This document shows, in pieces, positions 7,537-16,531 of a stretch of DNA of 64,000 bases (positions are counted from its first letter, which is position 1; each line of letters opens with the position of its first letter). The stretch is from positions 550,604 to 614,603 of the forward strand of contig JACKEA010000007.1 in assembly GCA_020633235.1 (NCBI GenBank), in the 5' to 3' direction. The notes beneath the pieces were generated by a model. That model was not told the origin of the DNA, searched no databases, and worked only from the letters and a program-made list of their open reading frames with translations. Made by a program: the position numbers and the translations under genes. Source of the DNA: Polyangiaceae bacterium (GTDB taxonomy: Bacteria; Myxococcota_A; Polyangia; Polyangiales; Polyangiaceae).

Positions 7537-8366
7537 CGGAAGTGTTCGACTGCAAAGATCTTCGCGACGCGCTCATGAAGGGCGCCTCCCTGGACGATCC
7601 CCGTCTGAGGGCCCACGTGCGTGAGTGCGAGGGATGCGCGGAGCTCATGGCGGAGGACGCTTCCTTGGGCCACGCCCTGGCGGCGGTGCCCGCCATGCCG
7701 GAAATGGATCTCTCCGGCATGTTGGCAGGGCTGGACGACGCCCTGGGCCGCGAGGAGTCCAAGCTCGCGTGGTTGCGCAATCGCTCCACCACCGCGCGGA
7801 TTGCGGCCGTGGTGGGTGTAGGTGTGCTGCTCGTGCTGGTGGGTGGCGCCGCGAAGATCCGGCCGGACATCTCGGCCTACCCGCTGCCACGCTTGATCTT
7901 GACGGTGGTGGTGTACCTCTCGTTGGTGGGGCTCGCAGCGGTGATCGCCTTTCGCCCGCTGTACCAAAAGCCCGTGCCCCGCGGGGTGCTGTACGCCTTG
8001 ATCGGCGTGGCGGCGCTGTTGCCCTTCGTGGTGGCGTCGATGCCTCAAGCTCACGCCCACATCGCCGGCACTCCCCTGGGCAATGGCGCGGACTTCATTC
8101 CCCGTGCGTTCGCCTGTTTCCGCTATGGCGTGGCGCTATCGCTGCCGGTGCTGGTGCTCGCCGCGCTGGCGGATCGCGGCGCCTTCCGCATTGGCGTGTG
8201 GCCGGTGCTATTGGGCGCGGCGGCGGGTTTGATCGGAACCGTGGCGCTCGAGCTCCACTGTCCCATCACCGAGCCGATCCACCTGCTCCTCGGCCACGCC
8301 TCCATCGCGATGTTCGTGGGGATCCTGGCTCTGGCGGTGCGCGTCGTTCGGAAGCAGAAGGCCTGA
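7533..8366 (+). CDS. Membrane anti-sigma factor with zinc-binding N-terminus and NrsF (DUF1109) domain
   Basis: This 277-residue protein starts inside the sigma gene's stop codon (ATGA). The N-terminus has a zinc anti-sigma-like HVRECEGC motif (H-x3-C-x2-C). It is followed by about six hydrophobic helices with the DUF1109/NrsF layout, including FACFRYG and the closing ELHCPITEPIHLLLGH segment typical of that family. In NrsF-type systems the membrane domain holds the ECF sigma factor until stress is sensed. The pairing with the upstream sigma factor is therefore strongly supported by fold and coupling. Its last 100 nt overlap, antisense, the tail of the methyltransferase gene. Confidence 0.88.
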   Translation: MTEVFDCKDLRDALMKGASLDDPRLRAHVRECEGCAELMAEDASLGHALAAVPAMPEMDLSGMLAGLDDALGREESKLAWLRNRSTTARIAAVVGVGVLLVLVGGAAKIRPDISAYPLPRLILTVVVYLSLVGLAAVIAFRPLYQKPVPRGVLYALIGVAALLPFVVASMPQAHAHIAGTPLGNGADFIPRAFACFRYGVALSLPVLVLAALADRGAFRIGVWPVLLGAAAGLIGTVALELHCPITEPIHLLLGHASIAMFVGILALAVRVVRKQKA

Positions 8367-9582
8367 GCACGAGCACGTGCTCCCGGCGCGGCTTGTCGCG
8401 AAACGCCCTCTGACTCGGTCCGTGGAAATGCGGCCGCGGCTGGGCGCCGGCGGCGACCACGGAGAGGCCCGCGGCCGGGGCGAGCTGCGACACGATTTCG
8501 TCCGCCCACACGGCGCGGCCCGCCAGCGTGGAGTCCGCGATCACCAGAGCGATGGCGCCCTTGGGGGCGAGGCTCTTGGACAGCGCCCGGAGCACGTCGC
8601 CGAAGTCCTTTCGCCACTGGTCGAGGGCGTGCTCGAAGGAGAGCTTGCCTAGTGCGCGGCGGGAGCCGATTTCGGCGCGGTCCATCTGCTTGGCGTCCAG
8701 GCGCAGCCAACGGAGGCGCATCTCGTGATGCGCCAGGTAGTCGTACACTCCGGGGTACGGCGGCGAGCTGACCACGAGGTCGAACTTGCCCACCCCTCGT
8801 AGGCGCCGAGCGTCTCCCGGCATGGCCTTGGCAGGGGGCGCGTCCGGAGGCAGCAGGGCCTCGTACTCCGACGCGCGCTTCACCAGCTCTTCGGTCTTCT
8901 TGCGGAACAGCTTGATGGTGTAGCCCGCCGCCAAACGCCGCGACTGACGCTGCTCGCTGCTGTCTCCGCTCTTGCGGCTCACCTTGGTGAGCAACGCCGA
9001 GAGCACCAAGCCCAGCATCCGCCGCGCCACGGTATCGCCGAGCTGGTCGATGCCGTCCGCCAGACCGTCGAGCTCGAGCAGCACGTGGATGTCGAACAGC
9101 TCGCGATCTCGCGGCGGATAGCGCCGCGTGGGCCCGGCCTTCTTCAGGCGTCGATCTTCGGCGTGTTCGGTCACGTGGGCCGCCGCTTCCAACAGGCGCG
9201 CGCCAGCGCCCTCTGGCAGACCCAGCGTCTTCAGCCAGGCGAGCTCGATGGCCAGGGGGTTCGAGTCCACGCCGCGTGCCGCGCGCCCCAGCCGCCGCGC
9301 TTCCACCAGCACGGTCCCGCTGCCGCAGAAGGGATCGAGCACCACGTCCCCGGGCTTGCTGAGGCCTTCGATGAGTCGGGCCGCCGTGACGGGATGGAGG
9401 CGCGCCGGGTAGCTGTGAAAGCCGTGGACGTGCGCCATGGTCGCGCTCTCGTCGGCGCTCACGCCGAGGGCGTGCTCGATGACGCTGCGGGCCTGCTCGT
9501 CGCTGCCCGTGAGCGTGATGCGGCCGCCCACGTGACTGAGCGCGCGCCGCTCCCGGCGTGGGGTCGAAGTCTTGTTCTGCAT
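8266..9582 (-). CDS. DNA/RNA methyltransferase (TRM11/N6-N4 type, class I SAM-dependent)
   Basis: A 438-residue Rossmann-type methyltransferase. The SAM site DPFCGSGTVLVEA and the catalytic SSPPYPGVYDY (an N/S/D-PP-Y motif) mark an amino-methyltransferase acting on adenine, cytosine or guanine amino groups. FHSYPARLHPVTAARLIE is the leading segment common to TRM11-like and phage DNA methylases. Conserved sequence ends around REHVLVLRP; the final ~29 residues are Arg/Pro-rich and lie antisense over the anti-sigma gene, so they look like a recently extended tail. No restriction enzyme is adjacent, so it is an orphan. DNA or RNA as substrate cannot be decided here. Confidence 0.82.
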   Translation of the reverse strand: MQNKTSTPRRERRALSHVGGRITLTGSDEQARSVIEHALGVSADESATMAHVHGFHSYPARLHPVTAARLIEGLSKPGDVVLDPFCGSGTVLVEARRLGRAARGVDSNPLAIELAWLKTLGLPEGAGARLLEAAAHVTEHAEDRRLKKAGPTRRYPPRDRELFDIHVLLELDGLADGIDQLGDTVARRMLGLVLSALLTKVSRKSGDSSEQRQSRRLAAGYTIKLFRKKTEELVKRASEYEALLPPDAPPAKAMPGDARRLRGVGKFDLVVSSPPYPGVYDYLAHHEMRLRWLRLDAKQMDRAEIGSRRALGKLSFEHALDQWRKDFGDVLRALSKSLAPKGAIALVIADSTLAGRAVWADEIVSQLAPAAGLSVVAAGAQPRPHFHGPSQRAFRDKPRREHVLVLRPSASERRAPPEPGSPRTSRWRRGRGAGGSAR

Positions 9583-9583
9583 C

Positions 9584-10477
9584 TCAATCGAGGCGACGAA
9601 GCGACGCCCATGGAAACGGTTTCCAGAAGGGCGTTACCACGTCGGCTCCGGGGCGCAGCGTAAACCAGGGGCTGCCGTTCGCCGAGCGGAGGACGTGCAC
9701 GCTCTGGGCGGGCATGAAGCTCTGCGCCAAGAGCGCCAGCATCTGGTCGCCCTTTTTCGCGAGATCCACCACCAACACCGTGTGTCCCGGGTTGCCGGGG
9801 AGAATGAAGAAGTCCCCAGGGCGAACGGCATCCACGGCCTTGGCCTGCTTCTCCAGACTCACGGTGTTGGCCCAGGCGAACACCGAGTCGAGGTACTTGC
9901 GGTACGCCGCGTGATCCGTGGCGGCCTTGCCGCTGGGCTCCCAGCTCAGCTTCGCGCCGTGGGGGACCAGCCGTTCGCCTCGGGCGTAGCGGGCGAAGGG
10001 CAGCGGCAGTCCGGCGGCGGCGCGGTAGCTGGCGTCCCGCTCACCGCGGGACCATTTCCACTCCGCGTGCAGGCGCATGACCGCGTCCGCGCATTGCTGC
10101 AGATCCGCTTGGCCCACGTCGATGTCCACCACGCCGGCGATGCGCCGGTCCGACGCGGGATGCAGCACCGAGCCCGCGTAGGTGCGCACCGGGGTGTCCG
10201 GGGGCGAGAGCGGCAAGCCGCGCAGCCAGTAGCCGAAGCTCTCTTGCTTCAGGGCAACGCGGGTGTAGCCCGCTGGCGGCGCGAAGCGCGCCTCCAGCGG
10301 TTCGGCGCTCTCGCTTCCGAGCCACGGATACGCCGCGCGGTTCAGCTTGGGTTGGTTCTGCTTCGCCACCGGCGGCGCAGCAGGGGCCGGCGCCACCACG
10401 GGCTCCGGCTGGACGGGATGCGCGGGCTCCTCCTTGCACGACGGGAGCAGCAACAAGAAGAGGAGCGCCCGCCGCAT
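9584..10477 (-). CDS. DUF4846-type exported lipoprotein
   Basis: 297 residues from ATG 10477. A short signal peptide (MRRALLFLLLLPSC) has its lipobox Cys at residue 14, followed by a Pro/Ala-rich linker. The globular part contains YPWLGSESAEPLEARFAPP, FGYWLRGLPL, DVGQADLQQCADAVMRLHAE and DFFILPGNPGHTVLVVD. These match the DUF4846 pattern; the RLxAEW and GxPGHxVLVVD segments are diagnostic. The start lies 2 nt after the glutamate dehydrogenase stop codon, so the two are in one operon. The function of DUF4846 proteins is unknown. Confidence 0.8.
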   Translation of the reverse strand: MRRALLFLLLLPSCKEEPAHPVQPEPVVAPAPAAPPVAKQNQPKLNRAAYPWLGSESAEPLEARFAPPAGYTRVALKQESFGYWLRGLPLSPPDTPVRTYAGSVLHPASDRRIAGVVDIDVGQADLQQCADAVMRLHAEWKWSRGERDASYRAAAGLPLPFARYARGERLVPHGAKLSWEPSGKAATDHAAYRKYLDSVFAWANTVSLEKQAKAVDAVRPGDFFILPGNPGHTVLVVDLAKKGDQMLALLAQSFMPAQSVHVLRSANGSPWFTLRPGADVVTPFWKPFPWASLRRLD

Positions 10478-10479
10478 TC

Positions 10480-11718
10480 TCAGCCGAGGCCGCGCAGATC
10501 CGTCGCTTCCTTGACCCGCAGCGCGGCGACCACGAAGGCCGCGGAGCGCATGGAGCACTTGTACTCCGCGCGCGTCTTTTCGATGGCGCGATGCGCCGCC
10601 ACCATGTGCTTCTCCAGCTCCGAGTTCACGGTTTCTTCCGCCCAGCGGAACTTCTGCGTGTTCTGCGTCCACTCGAAGTAGGACACGGTGACGCCGCCGG
10701 CATTGGCGTAGATGTCCGGAATGCAGGTGATGCCACGTTCGTTGAAGATCTCGTCCGCCGCCACGGTGGTGGGGCCGTTGGCGGCTTCCAGCACCCACTT
10801 CGCCGTCACCTGCCGGGCGTTGTCCTCGGTCAGCACGTGGCCGAGGGCGGCGGGTACCAGTACGTCGCAATCGCTGATCAAGAGGTCGTCGTTCGAGATC
10901 GGCTTGGAGCCGGGGGCGTCCACCACGCTGCCGGTCTTGGCCACGTGCTCGAGCACTTTGGGGATGTCGAGCCCGTCCCCGTTCTCGATGCCACCACGCA
11001 CGTCGCTCACGGCCGTGATGCGCGCGCCCTGCTCGTGGGCCAGCCTGGCGAACCAGCTGCCCACGTTGCCGAAGCCCTGCACCGCGAAGCGCGTGCCTTC
11101 GAGCTTCTTGCCCTGGGTGGCCAGCACCTCGCGGATGGCGAACAGGCAGCCCCGTCCGGTCGCGGCGCCACGCCCGTAGCTGCCATGGAGCTCTACCGGT
11201 TTGCCGGTGACGACGCCCGGCGAGAAGCCGAAGCGACGGCTGTATTGATCGAAGATCCACGCCATCACTGCCGCGTTGGTGTTCATGTCCGGCGCGGGAA
11301 TGTCCTGGTCCGGTCCGATGAGCTCACCGATCTGATCGATGAAGCGGCGCGTGAGGCGTTCGAGCTCCCGGCGGCTCAGCTGGTGCGGATCCACCTGGAT
11401 CCCTCCCTTGGCGCCGCCAAAGGGGATGTTGATGACGGCGGTCTTCCAGGTCATCAAGCTCGCCAGCGAACGGACCTCGTCCAGCTCCACGTCCGGGTGA
11501 TAGCGAAGACCGCCCTTGTACGGGCCACGGGAGTTGTCGTGCTGAATGCGGTAGCCGATGAAGTTGCCGATGTTGCCATCGTCCATCTCGATGGCGATCT
11601 CGACGCGCAGCTCGCGCGAAGGTGTGAGCAGCAGCGTCTTGTACCGTGGGCTCAGCTTCAGGAGATCGAAGCCCTGCTGCAGGTAGTGATTGGTGGTTTC
11701 CGCTGCGCCCATGCCCAT
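10480..11718 (-). CDS. gdhA: Glu/Leu/Phe/Val dehydrogenase, glutamate dehydrogenase
   Basis: A 412-residue protein with the full family layout. The substrate lysine region is RGPYKGGLRYHPDV, then FGGAKGGIQVDP with the catalytic Lys. PDMNTNAAVMAWIFDQYS and GSYGRGAATGRGC follow, then the Rossmann FAVQGFGNVGSW motif that binds NAD(P). Length fits the hexameric 410-450 residue enzymes, which interconvert glutamate and 2-oxoglutarate. GAGGGAG lies 8 nt before ATG 11718, supporting the start. It is first in an operon with the DUF4846 lipoprotein. GxGNxG favours NAD, but cofactor preference is not certain from sequence. Confidence 0.93.
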   Translation of the reverse strand: MGMGAAETTNHYLQQGFDLLKLSPRYKTLLLTPSRELRVEIAIEMDDGNIGNFIGYRIQHDNSRGPYKGGLRYHPDVELDEVRSLASLMTWKTAVINIPFGGAKGGIQVDPHQLSRRELERLTRRFIDQIGELIGPDQDIPAPDMNTNAAVMAWIFDQYSRRFGFSPGVVTGKPVELHGSYGRGAATGRGCLFAIREVLATQGKKLEGTRFAVQGFGNVGSWFARLAHEQGARITAVSDVRGGIENGDGLDIPKVLEHVAKTGSVVDAPGSKPISNDDLLISDCDVLVPAALGHVLTEDNARQVTAKWVLEAANGPTTVAADEIFNERGITCIPDIYANAGGVTVSYFEWTQNTQKFRWAEETVNSELEKHMVAAHRAIEKTRAEYKCSMRSAAFVVAALRVKEATDLRGLG

Positions 11719-11760
11719 GGTGGAGCTCCCTCGTGTTCGGATGTTCTCGTTCAGCCTACA

Positions 11761-12996
11761 CTACTCGACCCGCGGTAATGCAACGACGAAGCTGGACCCG
11801 GCGTCGACCTCAGAGGTGACCTGCACCTCCCCGCCCAGCTGACGCACGATGGCATACACGCTGGCGAGGCCCAATCCCGTGCCTTCCGGCTTGGTGGAGA
11901 AGTAGGGCTCGAACACGCGTGCCAATGTTTCTTCATCCATTCCATGGCCGTCGTCGGTCACTTCCAGCACCACGAAGCCGGCAGGCAGCTCTTCGTCGGG
12001 GCGTGGATCGCGTAGGGATACGCGAACGTGCCCGCCGGTAGCCAGCGCGTCCCGCGCGTTGGTGCACAGGTTCAAGAGCACTCGCTCGAGGGCGGTTTCG
12101 TCCCCCATTACGTGCGTGGGCATGGTGACGACCGAGAGCTCGCCGCCGACTTCTGCCATCAGCGTTCTGAGCATCGGTTCGAGTCGGGTGACCACGTCGG
12201 AGAGGCTCACCTTCACGTGTGGAGCGTCCTCGCTCCGCGAAAGCTCCAACAACTGGCGCGTGAGGTGCGTGCCGAGACCCACCGTCTCCAAGAGCTCCTT
12301 GCCATGCTCGGCTGCACGGGCGTCGGTGCTCTTGGTCACGGCTTGGCCCAAGGCGGACACGGTGGAGAGCACGTTGTTGAAGTCGTGGGCGATGGCCCGC
12401 GCGAAACGCTCCAGCGCGTCCATCTTCCGGTTCTCGAGCTCGCGTTCCTTCTGGTCCTGATGCCGCGCCTCCGCTTCCAGTCGATCCGCTTGCTCGAACA
12501 CCAGAGCCACGATGTCCGCCACGGAGCTCGCGAAGTCGATCTCCGTCTGGGTCCACCGGCGCTCCGAGCCCACGTGCTCGTGACACACGACGCCGACCAC
12601 CGAGCCGTCCCGAATGATGGGTGCGTCCAGCATGGCCGTGATGCCGTGACGCAGGAGGTAGTCGCCAGCCAGCTCGGCCGTGGCCGAGTTGGTCATCGCG
12701 TCGTCGGCAACGATGGCGCGGACCGAGCGCAATGCCTGGAAGTACGTGGGGAAGCGGCTGGCAAACAGTCGTTCCCCCGCGGAGTGCTTGCCGCTCGAGA
12801 GGGTGAACATCAACGCGCACTCCAAGATGTCTTCGGCGGAGAACAACCAGATCCCCACCCGCTCCACGTTCAAGCTGCGCGCGCTGATCTCCGTGGCGCG
12901 CTGCGCGCCCACTTCTCGGGCGGTGTTGCCGGCCAGGCGAAGTCGCGCCAAGCGCAGCCGCGCGCTCTCGTATCCGGCGCGTCGAATGATGGTCAC
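11761..12996 (-). CDS. GAF-domain sensor histidine kinase
   Basis: The frame extends further upstream to a TTG, but GTG 12996 (411 residues) is the more likely start; neither has a clear ribosome site. A GAF domain occupies residues about 20-175 (GIWLFSAED ... VVGVVCHEH). A coiled linker follows (RLEAEARHQDQKERELENRK). Then comes the phospho-acceptor H box ARAIAHDFNNVLS and an HATPase domain with N box NLCTNARDA, G1 TDDGHGM and G2 GTGLGLA. There is no membrane segment, so it is cytoplasmic. No receiver or response regulator gene is adjacent, making it an orphan; the TPR regulator upstream is the only candidate partner nearby. Confidence 0.87.
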   Translation of the reverse strand: MTIIRRAGYESARLRLARLRLAGNTAREVGAQRATEISARSLNVERVGIWLFSAEDILECALMFTLSSGKHSAGERLFASRFPTYFQALRSVRAIVADDAMTNSATAELAGDYLLRHGITAMLDAPIIRDGSVVGVVCHEHVGSERRWTQTEIDFASSVADIVALVFEQADRLEAEARHQDQKERELENRKMDALERFARAIAHDFNNVLSTVSALGQAVTKSTDARAAEHGKELLETVGLGTHLTRQLLELSRSEDAPHVKVSLSDVVTRLEPMLRTLMAEVGGELSVVTMPTHVMGDETALERVLLNLCTNARDALATGGHVRVSLRDPRPDEELPAGFVVLEVTDDGHGMDEETLARVFEPYFSTKPEGTGLGLASVYAIVRQLGGEVQVTSEVDAGSSFVVALPRVE

Positions 12997-13076
12997 GTGG
13001 TGAGCGTAAGACGGACTCGGGGCGCCGTCACCGCATCCGCGCTCGGGCGCCAAAGCGCTGTAAGTCCCAGCGGTTC

Positions 13077-14612
13077 TCAGCCGCCGATCACGAATCCGAC
13101 CGTGGGGTCGAGCCGAAGGCCCTTGGGGGAACGCTCCAAGCGCTTGCCGATGCCCAACCTACGCAAGCGGGAGATCATCACGTTGAGGCGGTTGGTCCGT
13201 GACGTGGGGCGCATCCGCTCGCCCGGCCACAGCGCTTGGCAAACTGCATCGATGGTGACCCAACCACCCGGATTGCGCTGACGCTCCTCGAACACGAGGC
13301 TGAGCAACGTGCGCACCTTGTGCCCGCCGGGCAGCTCGAAACGCGCGTCCTCGGTTTCGATCCAGGAGAAGTCCGGCGCGATCAACACCGTTGGAGTCGT
13401 GTGACTCGTCCCGCTGGGAGCCGTCTGCTCGAACAGGCTGAGCGCCTGCCGGTATCCCTCGCAGGTTTCCACCATGGGGCGGCCGTCTGGCCCCGTGCGT
13501 GACCGCGCGGCCTCCAACAGCACCTCCGGCGGGGTCGCGTTGGGCCCCCTCAACTGCGCCATTTGACCGCGGCGCAGGTCCACGATGGCCACCGTCGTGG
13601 GCTCGCTGCAAAGGCCGCGATCGATCCGCGCTGCGAGCCCCAGGGCTCGGTCGGCCTGGCCATCGAGCTGGCACGCCAAGGCTTGTCCGGAGAGGGCCAA
13701 GGTCACGCCGCGCCAGTACTCGATGGCCACGAACCCGTCATGCGCTCGCTCGAACATGCTGGCCGCTTCGCCAAAGTGTCCCTCGGCCATGTTGCAGTTG
13801 GCTTCCCACATGTCGGTGAGGGCGACCATCAGCTCGTTCTCCAAGCGCCGATACAGGTCGCGCGCCTGGCGGAGGCACTCGTGCGCCTCGGGGTAGCGTT
13901 CCAGGCTGCCCAGCGTGCGTCCCAAGATCATCCGCCGGTAGGCGAACAGGTGCTCGAAGCGCTCATGACTCTGGGCGTCCACGGCCTCAACGGTGCGAAT
14001 GGCGTCGTCGTAGCGGCCGAGCTCCAGATAGAACATCGCAATGCTGGTCCGCGACACCACCACGCCATAGAGGTTGTCGGCGGCTTCGTACAAGCGCTGC
14101 GCCTGAAGCGCCGTGCGCAGCGCGTCGTGCATGTATCCCGCCTGGTTGCGCACCGTGGTCTCCGACCACAACAGGTCCGCCCGAAGCTTGGGGTCCTCCA
14201 CCTCGTAGGCTTCCAGCTTGGCGTTTCCGCCCAGCTGAACGCGGTTGGCGTTGGCGTGTGCTCGAGCCAAGAGGGCCAGCTCTCCGAGCCCTGCTTCCTC
14301 TGCGATTTCCGCCGCATGCTCGAAGCTGTCGACCGCTTCGGCGATGTCCCCTCGCATGTACCGCACGCGCGCGCGCAAGAGCCACACGCGCGCCAGGAGC
14401 TCCCCGTCCTCCACTTGCTCCAGCGCCTGCTCCAACAAGCGTTCGATTTCGTCGGTCTGCGCCAAGTAGTCGACGCCTTCGTCGAACAGCTGCAGCTCGA
14501 GCCGCAGGGCGCGCTCCCAGGTCGCTTGCGCCATGCAGACGTCCGTCTCGTGCAAGCCGCTGCACCAGGCGGCCTGGGCCGCTTCGCACGAGAGGGATGG
14601 TCGACGCTGCAT
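13077..14612 (-). CDS. TPR protein with C-terminal winged-helix DNA-binding-like domain
   Basis: 511 residues. The first ~400 are tetratricopeptide-like helices, for example WLLRARVRYMRGDIAEAVDS, FYLELGRYDDAIRTVEAV and GRTLGSLERYPEAHECLRQA. After a Ser/Thr/Pro linker, the last ~110 residues form an OmpR-like winged helix: GHKVRTLLSLVFEERQ, VTIDAVCQALWPGER, NRLNVMISRLRRLGI. It lacks any kinase, NTPase or receiver domain. This resembles SARP/BTAD-type regulators without the ATPase, with the DNA-binding domain at the unusual C-terminal end. Likely a transcription factor controlled by protein partners; targets unknown. Confidence 0.75.
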   Translation of the reverse strand: MQRRPSLSCEAAQAAWCSGLHETDVCMAQATWERALRLELQLFDEGVDYLAQTDEIERLLEQALEQVEDGELLARVWLLRARVRYMRGDIAEAVDSFEHAAEIAEEAGLGELALLARAHANANRVQLGGNAKLEAYEVEDPKLRADLLWSETTVRNQAGYMHDALRTALQAQRLYEAADNLYGVVVSRTSIAMFYLELGRYDDAIRTVEAVDAQSHERFEHLFAYRRMILGRTLGSLERYPEAHECLRQARDLYRRLENELMVALTDMWEANCNMAEGHFGEAASMFERAHDGFVAIEYWRGVTLALSGQALACQLDGQADRALGLAARIDRGLCSEPTTVAIVDLRRGQMAQLRGPNATPPEVLLEAARSRTGPDGRPMVETCEGYRQALSLFEQTAPSGTSHTTPTVLIAPDFSWIETEDARFELPGGHKVRTLLSLVFEERQRNPGGWVTIDAVCQALWPGERMRPTSRTNRLNVMISRLRRLGIGKRLERSPKGLRLDPTVGFVIGG

Positions 14613-14639
14613 GGGCGAGAAGGGATGGTAGCGTCAGTC

Positions 14640-16115
14640 TCAGCTCAGCTGCCACTGCACGTCGGTACACTTCTCGGCGAACGCCTCGTCGTGCGTCACC
14701 AAGAGCAGTGCTCCCGGATAGCCGGCCAGGGCTGCTTCCAGTCGCTCGATGCTCGGCAGGTCCAAGTGATTCGTGGGTTCGTCCAACGCCAAGAGCCAGG
14801 CGTGGCTGCCCAGACCCAAGGCAATGGCGAGCTTGCGCGCTTCCCCGGGGGAAGGAGCCTCGCTCGCCAACAGGCGTCCGGGATCCGAGCCCAGAGCGGC
14901 CACCACGGAAAGCACTCGACCACGCTCCCCGGGCGGCAGCGCTCGTAGCTTCGAAAGCCACGCGTGCTCCTGCGCACGGCTCGCATCCTGCGGCAGATAC
15001 AGCACGCGTTCCGCCGGTAGCGAGGCCTCGCGCAGCAGCGCGCGGAGCAACGTCGTCTTGCCGCTGCCGTTGTTCCCTGCGATGCGAATGCGCGCGCCTC
15101 GAGGGACCTCGCGGTGCACGTTGGAGAGCAGCACGCGCCCACCCACCGACAGCGAGTCTGCGTCCAGACGGCACACGAAACGCCGAGGACATCCCTCGTA
15201 GCCCACGAACACGGAGGCTCCGAGCTCTCGCTCCACGGTCGAGCCCTCCAAGTCTTCTTTTGTTTGTTCGGCGCGGTACCGCCGCGTCGCCACACTGCGC
15301 GAAAGTCGCGCTTCGGCCTTCTGTGCCCGGTACTTTCGCCCTGCCTCGCGGCCATCGGCGTCTTGCGCATTCTTCATCCGCGATCGCGACGAGAGACTGC
15401 GCGCCGCCTGCTCTCGCACGCGGCGCGCGGCGTCGAGCTGACGCGCGCGTCTCTTCTGCTCGCTCTTCAGTCGATCGCGTTCCGCCTCGCGGCGTGCGCG
15501 GTCCGCTCGCCATTCCGCCCGCGCCGCGGAGTAGCCGCCGCTCCACGTCTCGGCACGGCCCGAAATCAGCCGCACCGTCACGGTGGTCAGGGCGTCGAGC
15601 AACTCGCGGTCGTGGGACACCAGCACGCCCACGCCGCGGAAGCGGGTGAGGGCCTGGCGCAGCGCTTCGCGCGCCGATGCGTCCAGGTGATTCGTGGGCT
15701 CGTCGAGCAGCAGCACGGCCGGCTCGCTCCACAGCGCAGCGCCAATCTGCCAGCGCTTGCGCTCACCGGGAGACAGCGTGCTCCAGCGCTCGAGCTGCGC
15801 CGGCGAGAGGCTCAGCTCACCGAACAGACGCCGCGCGGCGCCATCCTCGGCCCGAGCCAGAGCTCGTACGCGGTCGTCGGCTTCCTCCACGCGCTGCCGG
15901 CAAAGCACTACCCGCGCGGACGCGGGCTCGCGCTTCACGCGCCCGGCGTCCGGCGCGAGCACGCCGGCGAGCAGCTCGAGCAGCGTGGTCTTTCCCGCGC
16001 CGTTCTCGCCGGTGAGCCCGGTCCAGCCTTCGAAGAAGCTCGAGCTCACGTCTTCGAATACCGGGGCAGCGTTCGAATGCGCGAACGACAGCCCCATGAC
16101 TTCCACACTTGCCAT
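14640..16115 (-). CDS. ABC-F family ATPase (ribosome-associated / antibiotic-resistance type)
   Basis: 491 residues from ATG 16115, which has AGGAGG 5 nt upstream. It has two ATPase domains without membrane segments. Walker A motifs are GENGAGKTT and GNNGSGKTT, with two LDEPTNHLD Walker B/D-loop motifs. The signatures LSPGERKR and SPGEARK are degenerate in the second half. Between them lies a long charged, Arg/Lys-rich region that would be the P-site tRNA interaction motif linker. ABC-F proteins bind the ribosomal E site and either regulate translation or displace antibiotics. The spacing and Vga/Msr-like short length suggest resistance, but sequence alone does not decide. The leader is described separately. 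Confidence 0.88.
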   Translation of the reverse strand: MASVEVMGLSFAHSNAAPVFEDVSSSFFEGWTGLTGENGAGKTTLLELLAGVLAPDAGRVKREPASARVVLCRQRVEEADDRVRALARAEDGAARRLFGELSLSPAQLERWSTLSPGERKRWQIGAALWSEPAVLLLDEPTNHLDASAREALRQALTRFRGVGVLVSHDRELLDALTTVTVRLISGRAETWSGGYSAARAEWRADRARREAERDRLKSEQKRRARQLDAARRVREQAARSLSSRSRMKNAQDADGREAGRKYRAQKAEARLSRSVATRRYRAEQTKEDLEGSTVERELGASVFVGYEGCPRRFVCRLDADSLSVGGRVLLSNVHREVPRGARIRIAGNNGSGKTTLLRALLREASLPAERVLYLPQDASRAQEHAWLSKLRALPPGERGRVLSVVAALGSDPGRLLASEAPSPGEARKLAIALGLGSHAWLLALDEPTNHLDLPSIERLEAALAGYPGALLLVTHDEAFAEKCTDVQWQLS

Positions 16116-16236
16116 GCATGCCTCCTGACCAGCGGCAGTTGCCGCCATCTGCGAACGGGGTTCGGGGTCAGGAAGAGCAGGTCATGATGCGCGATGCCCT
16201 CGCACCGCAGCCGTAGAGTGCCACGATAGTCGGCGA
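16116..16236 (-). promoter_or_regulatory. Leader of the ABC-F gene with hairpin and 5-codon ORF
   Basis: On the minus strand a mini-ORF (ATG 16185 to TGA 16168) encodes MTCSS. It is followed by a perfect 6-bp hairpin, GCGGCA-GT-TGCCGC at 16132-16145, ending 5 nt before the AGGAGG of the ABC-F gene. Ribosome-mediated attenuation leaders with tiny ORFs control several antibiotic-resistance ABC-F genes, so this arrangement could serve that role. This is inference; tiny ORFs also arise by chance. Confidence 0.35.
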
Positions 16237-16530
16237 TTGCAAGGGCAGGCGCAGCCGGTCGCCCTACGCGTTGGCAGCTGGCAACGGAGCCTCGGCGGTC
16301 ACGGCGGTGAGTCGTGGCCAGGGCGTGCCGGACTGGACGGAGACGAACGACGCCATCGTGGGCCACGATCGGGATGGCCTCGTCGACGACCGTGGCTGCT
16401 CGACGACCCTGGCTATTGCCTCGTGCCGGCGGGACCAAGTGCGCCCTACTGTAGCGACGGCTACGAGGTCCGCTTCACGGGCTACGACACGCCCAAGGAC
16501 GGAGCGTGGTTGGCGTTGGCGTGCCGGTGA
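16237..16530 (+). pseudogene. Possible gene remnant, hypothetical
   Basis: The 416-bp stretch between the ABC-F and hypothetical genes carries an open frame on the plus strand. Its last ~40 residues look protein-like (PGYCLVPAG, CSDGYEVRFTGYDTPKDG, WLALACR, two Cys pairs). The first ~55 residues look like random high-GC translation. This could be the 3' end of a decayed secreted protein gene. No start or ribosome site supports an intact gene. Nothing else is seen in this gap beyond the ABC-F leader. Confidence 0.3.
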
Positions 16531-16531
16531 C

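Noticed and set aside
12996..13053. TTG 13053 as the start of the GAF histidine kinase
   Set aside because: The extra residues are Pro/Gly-rich and unlike the family; GTG 12996 is more conventional.
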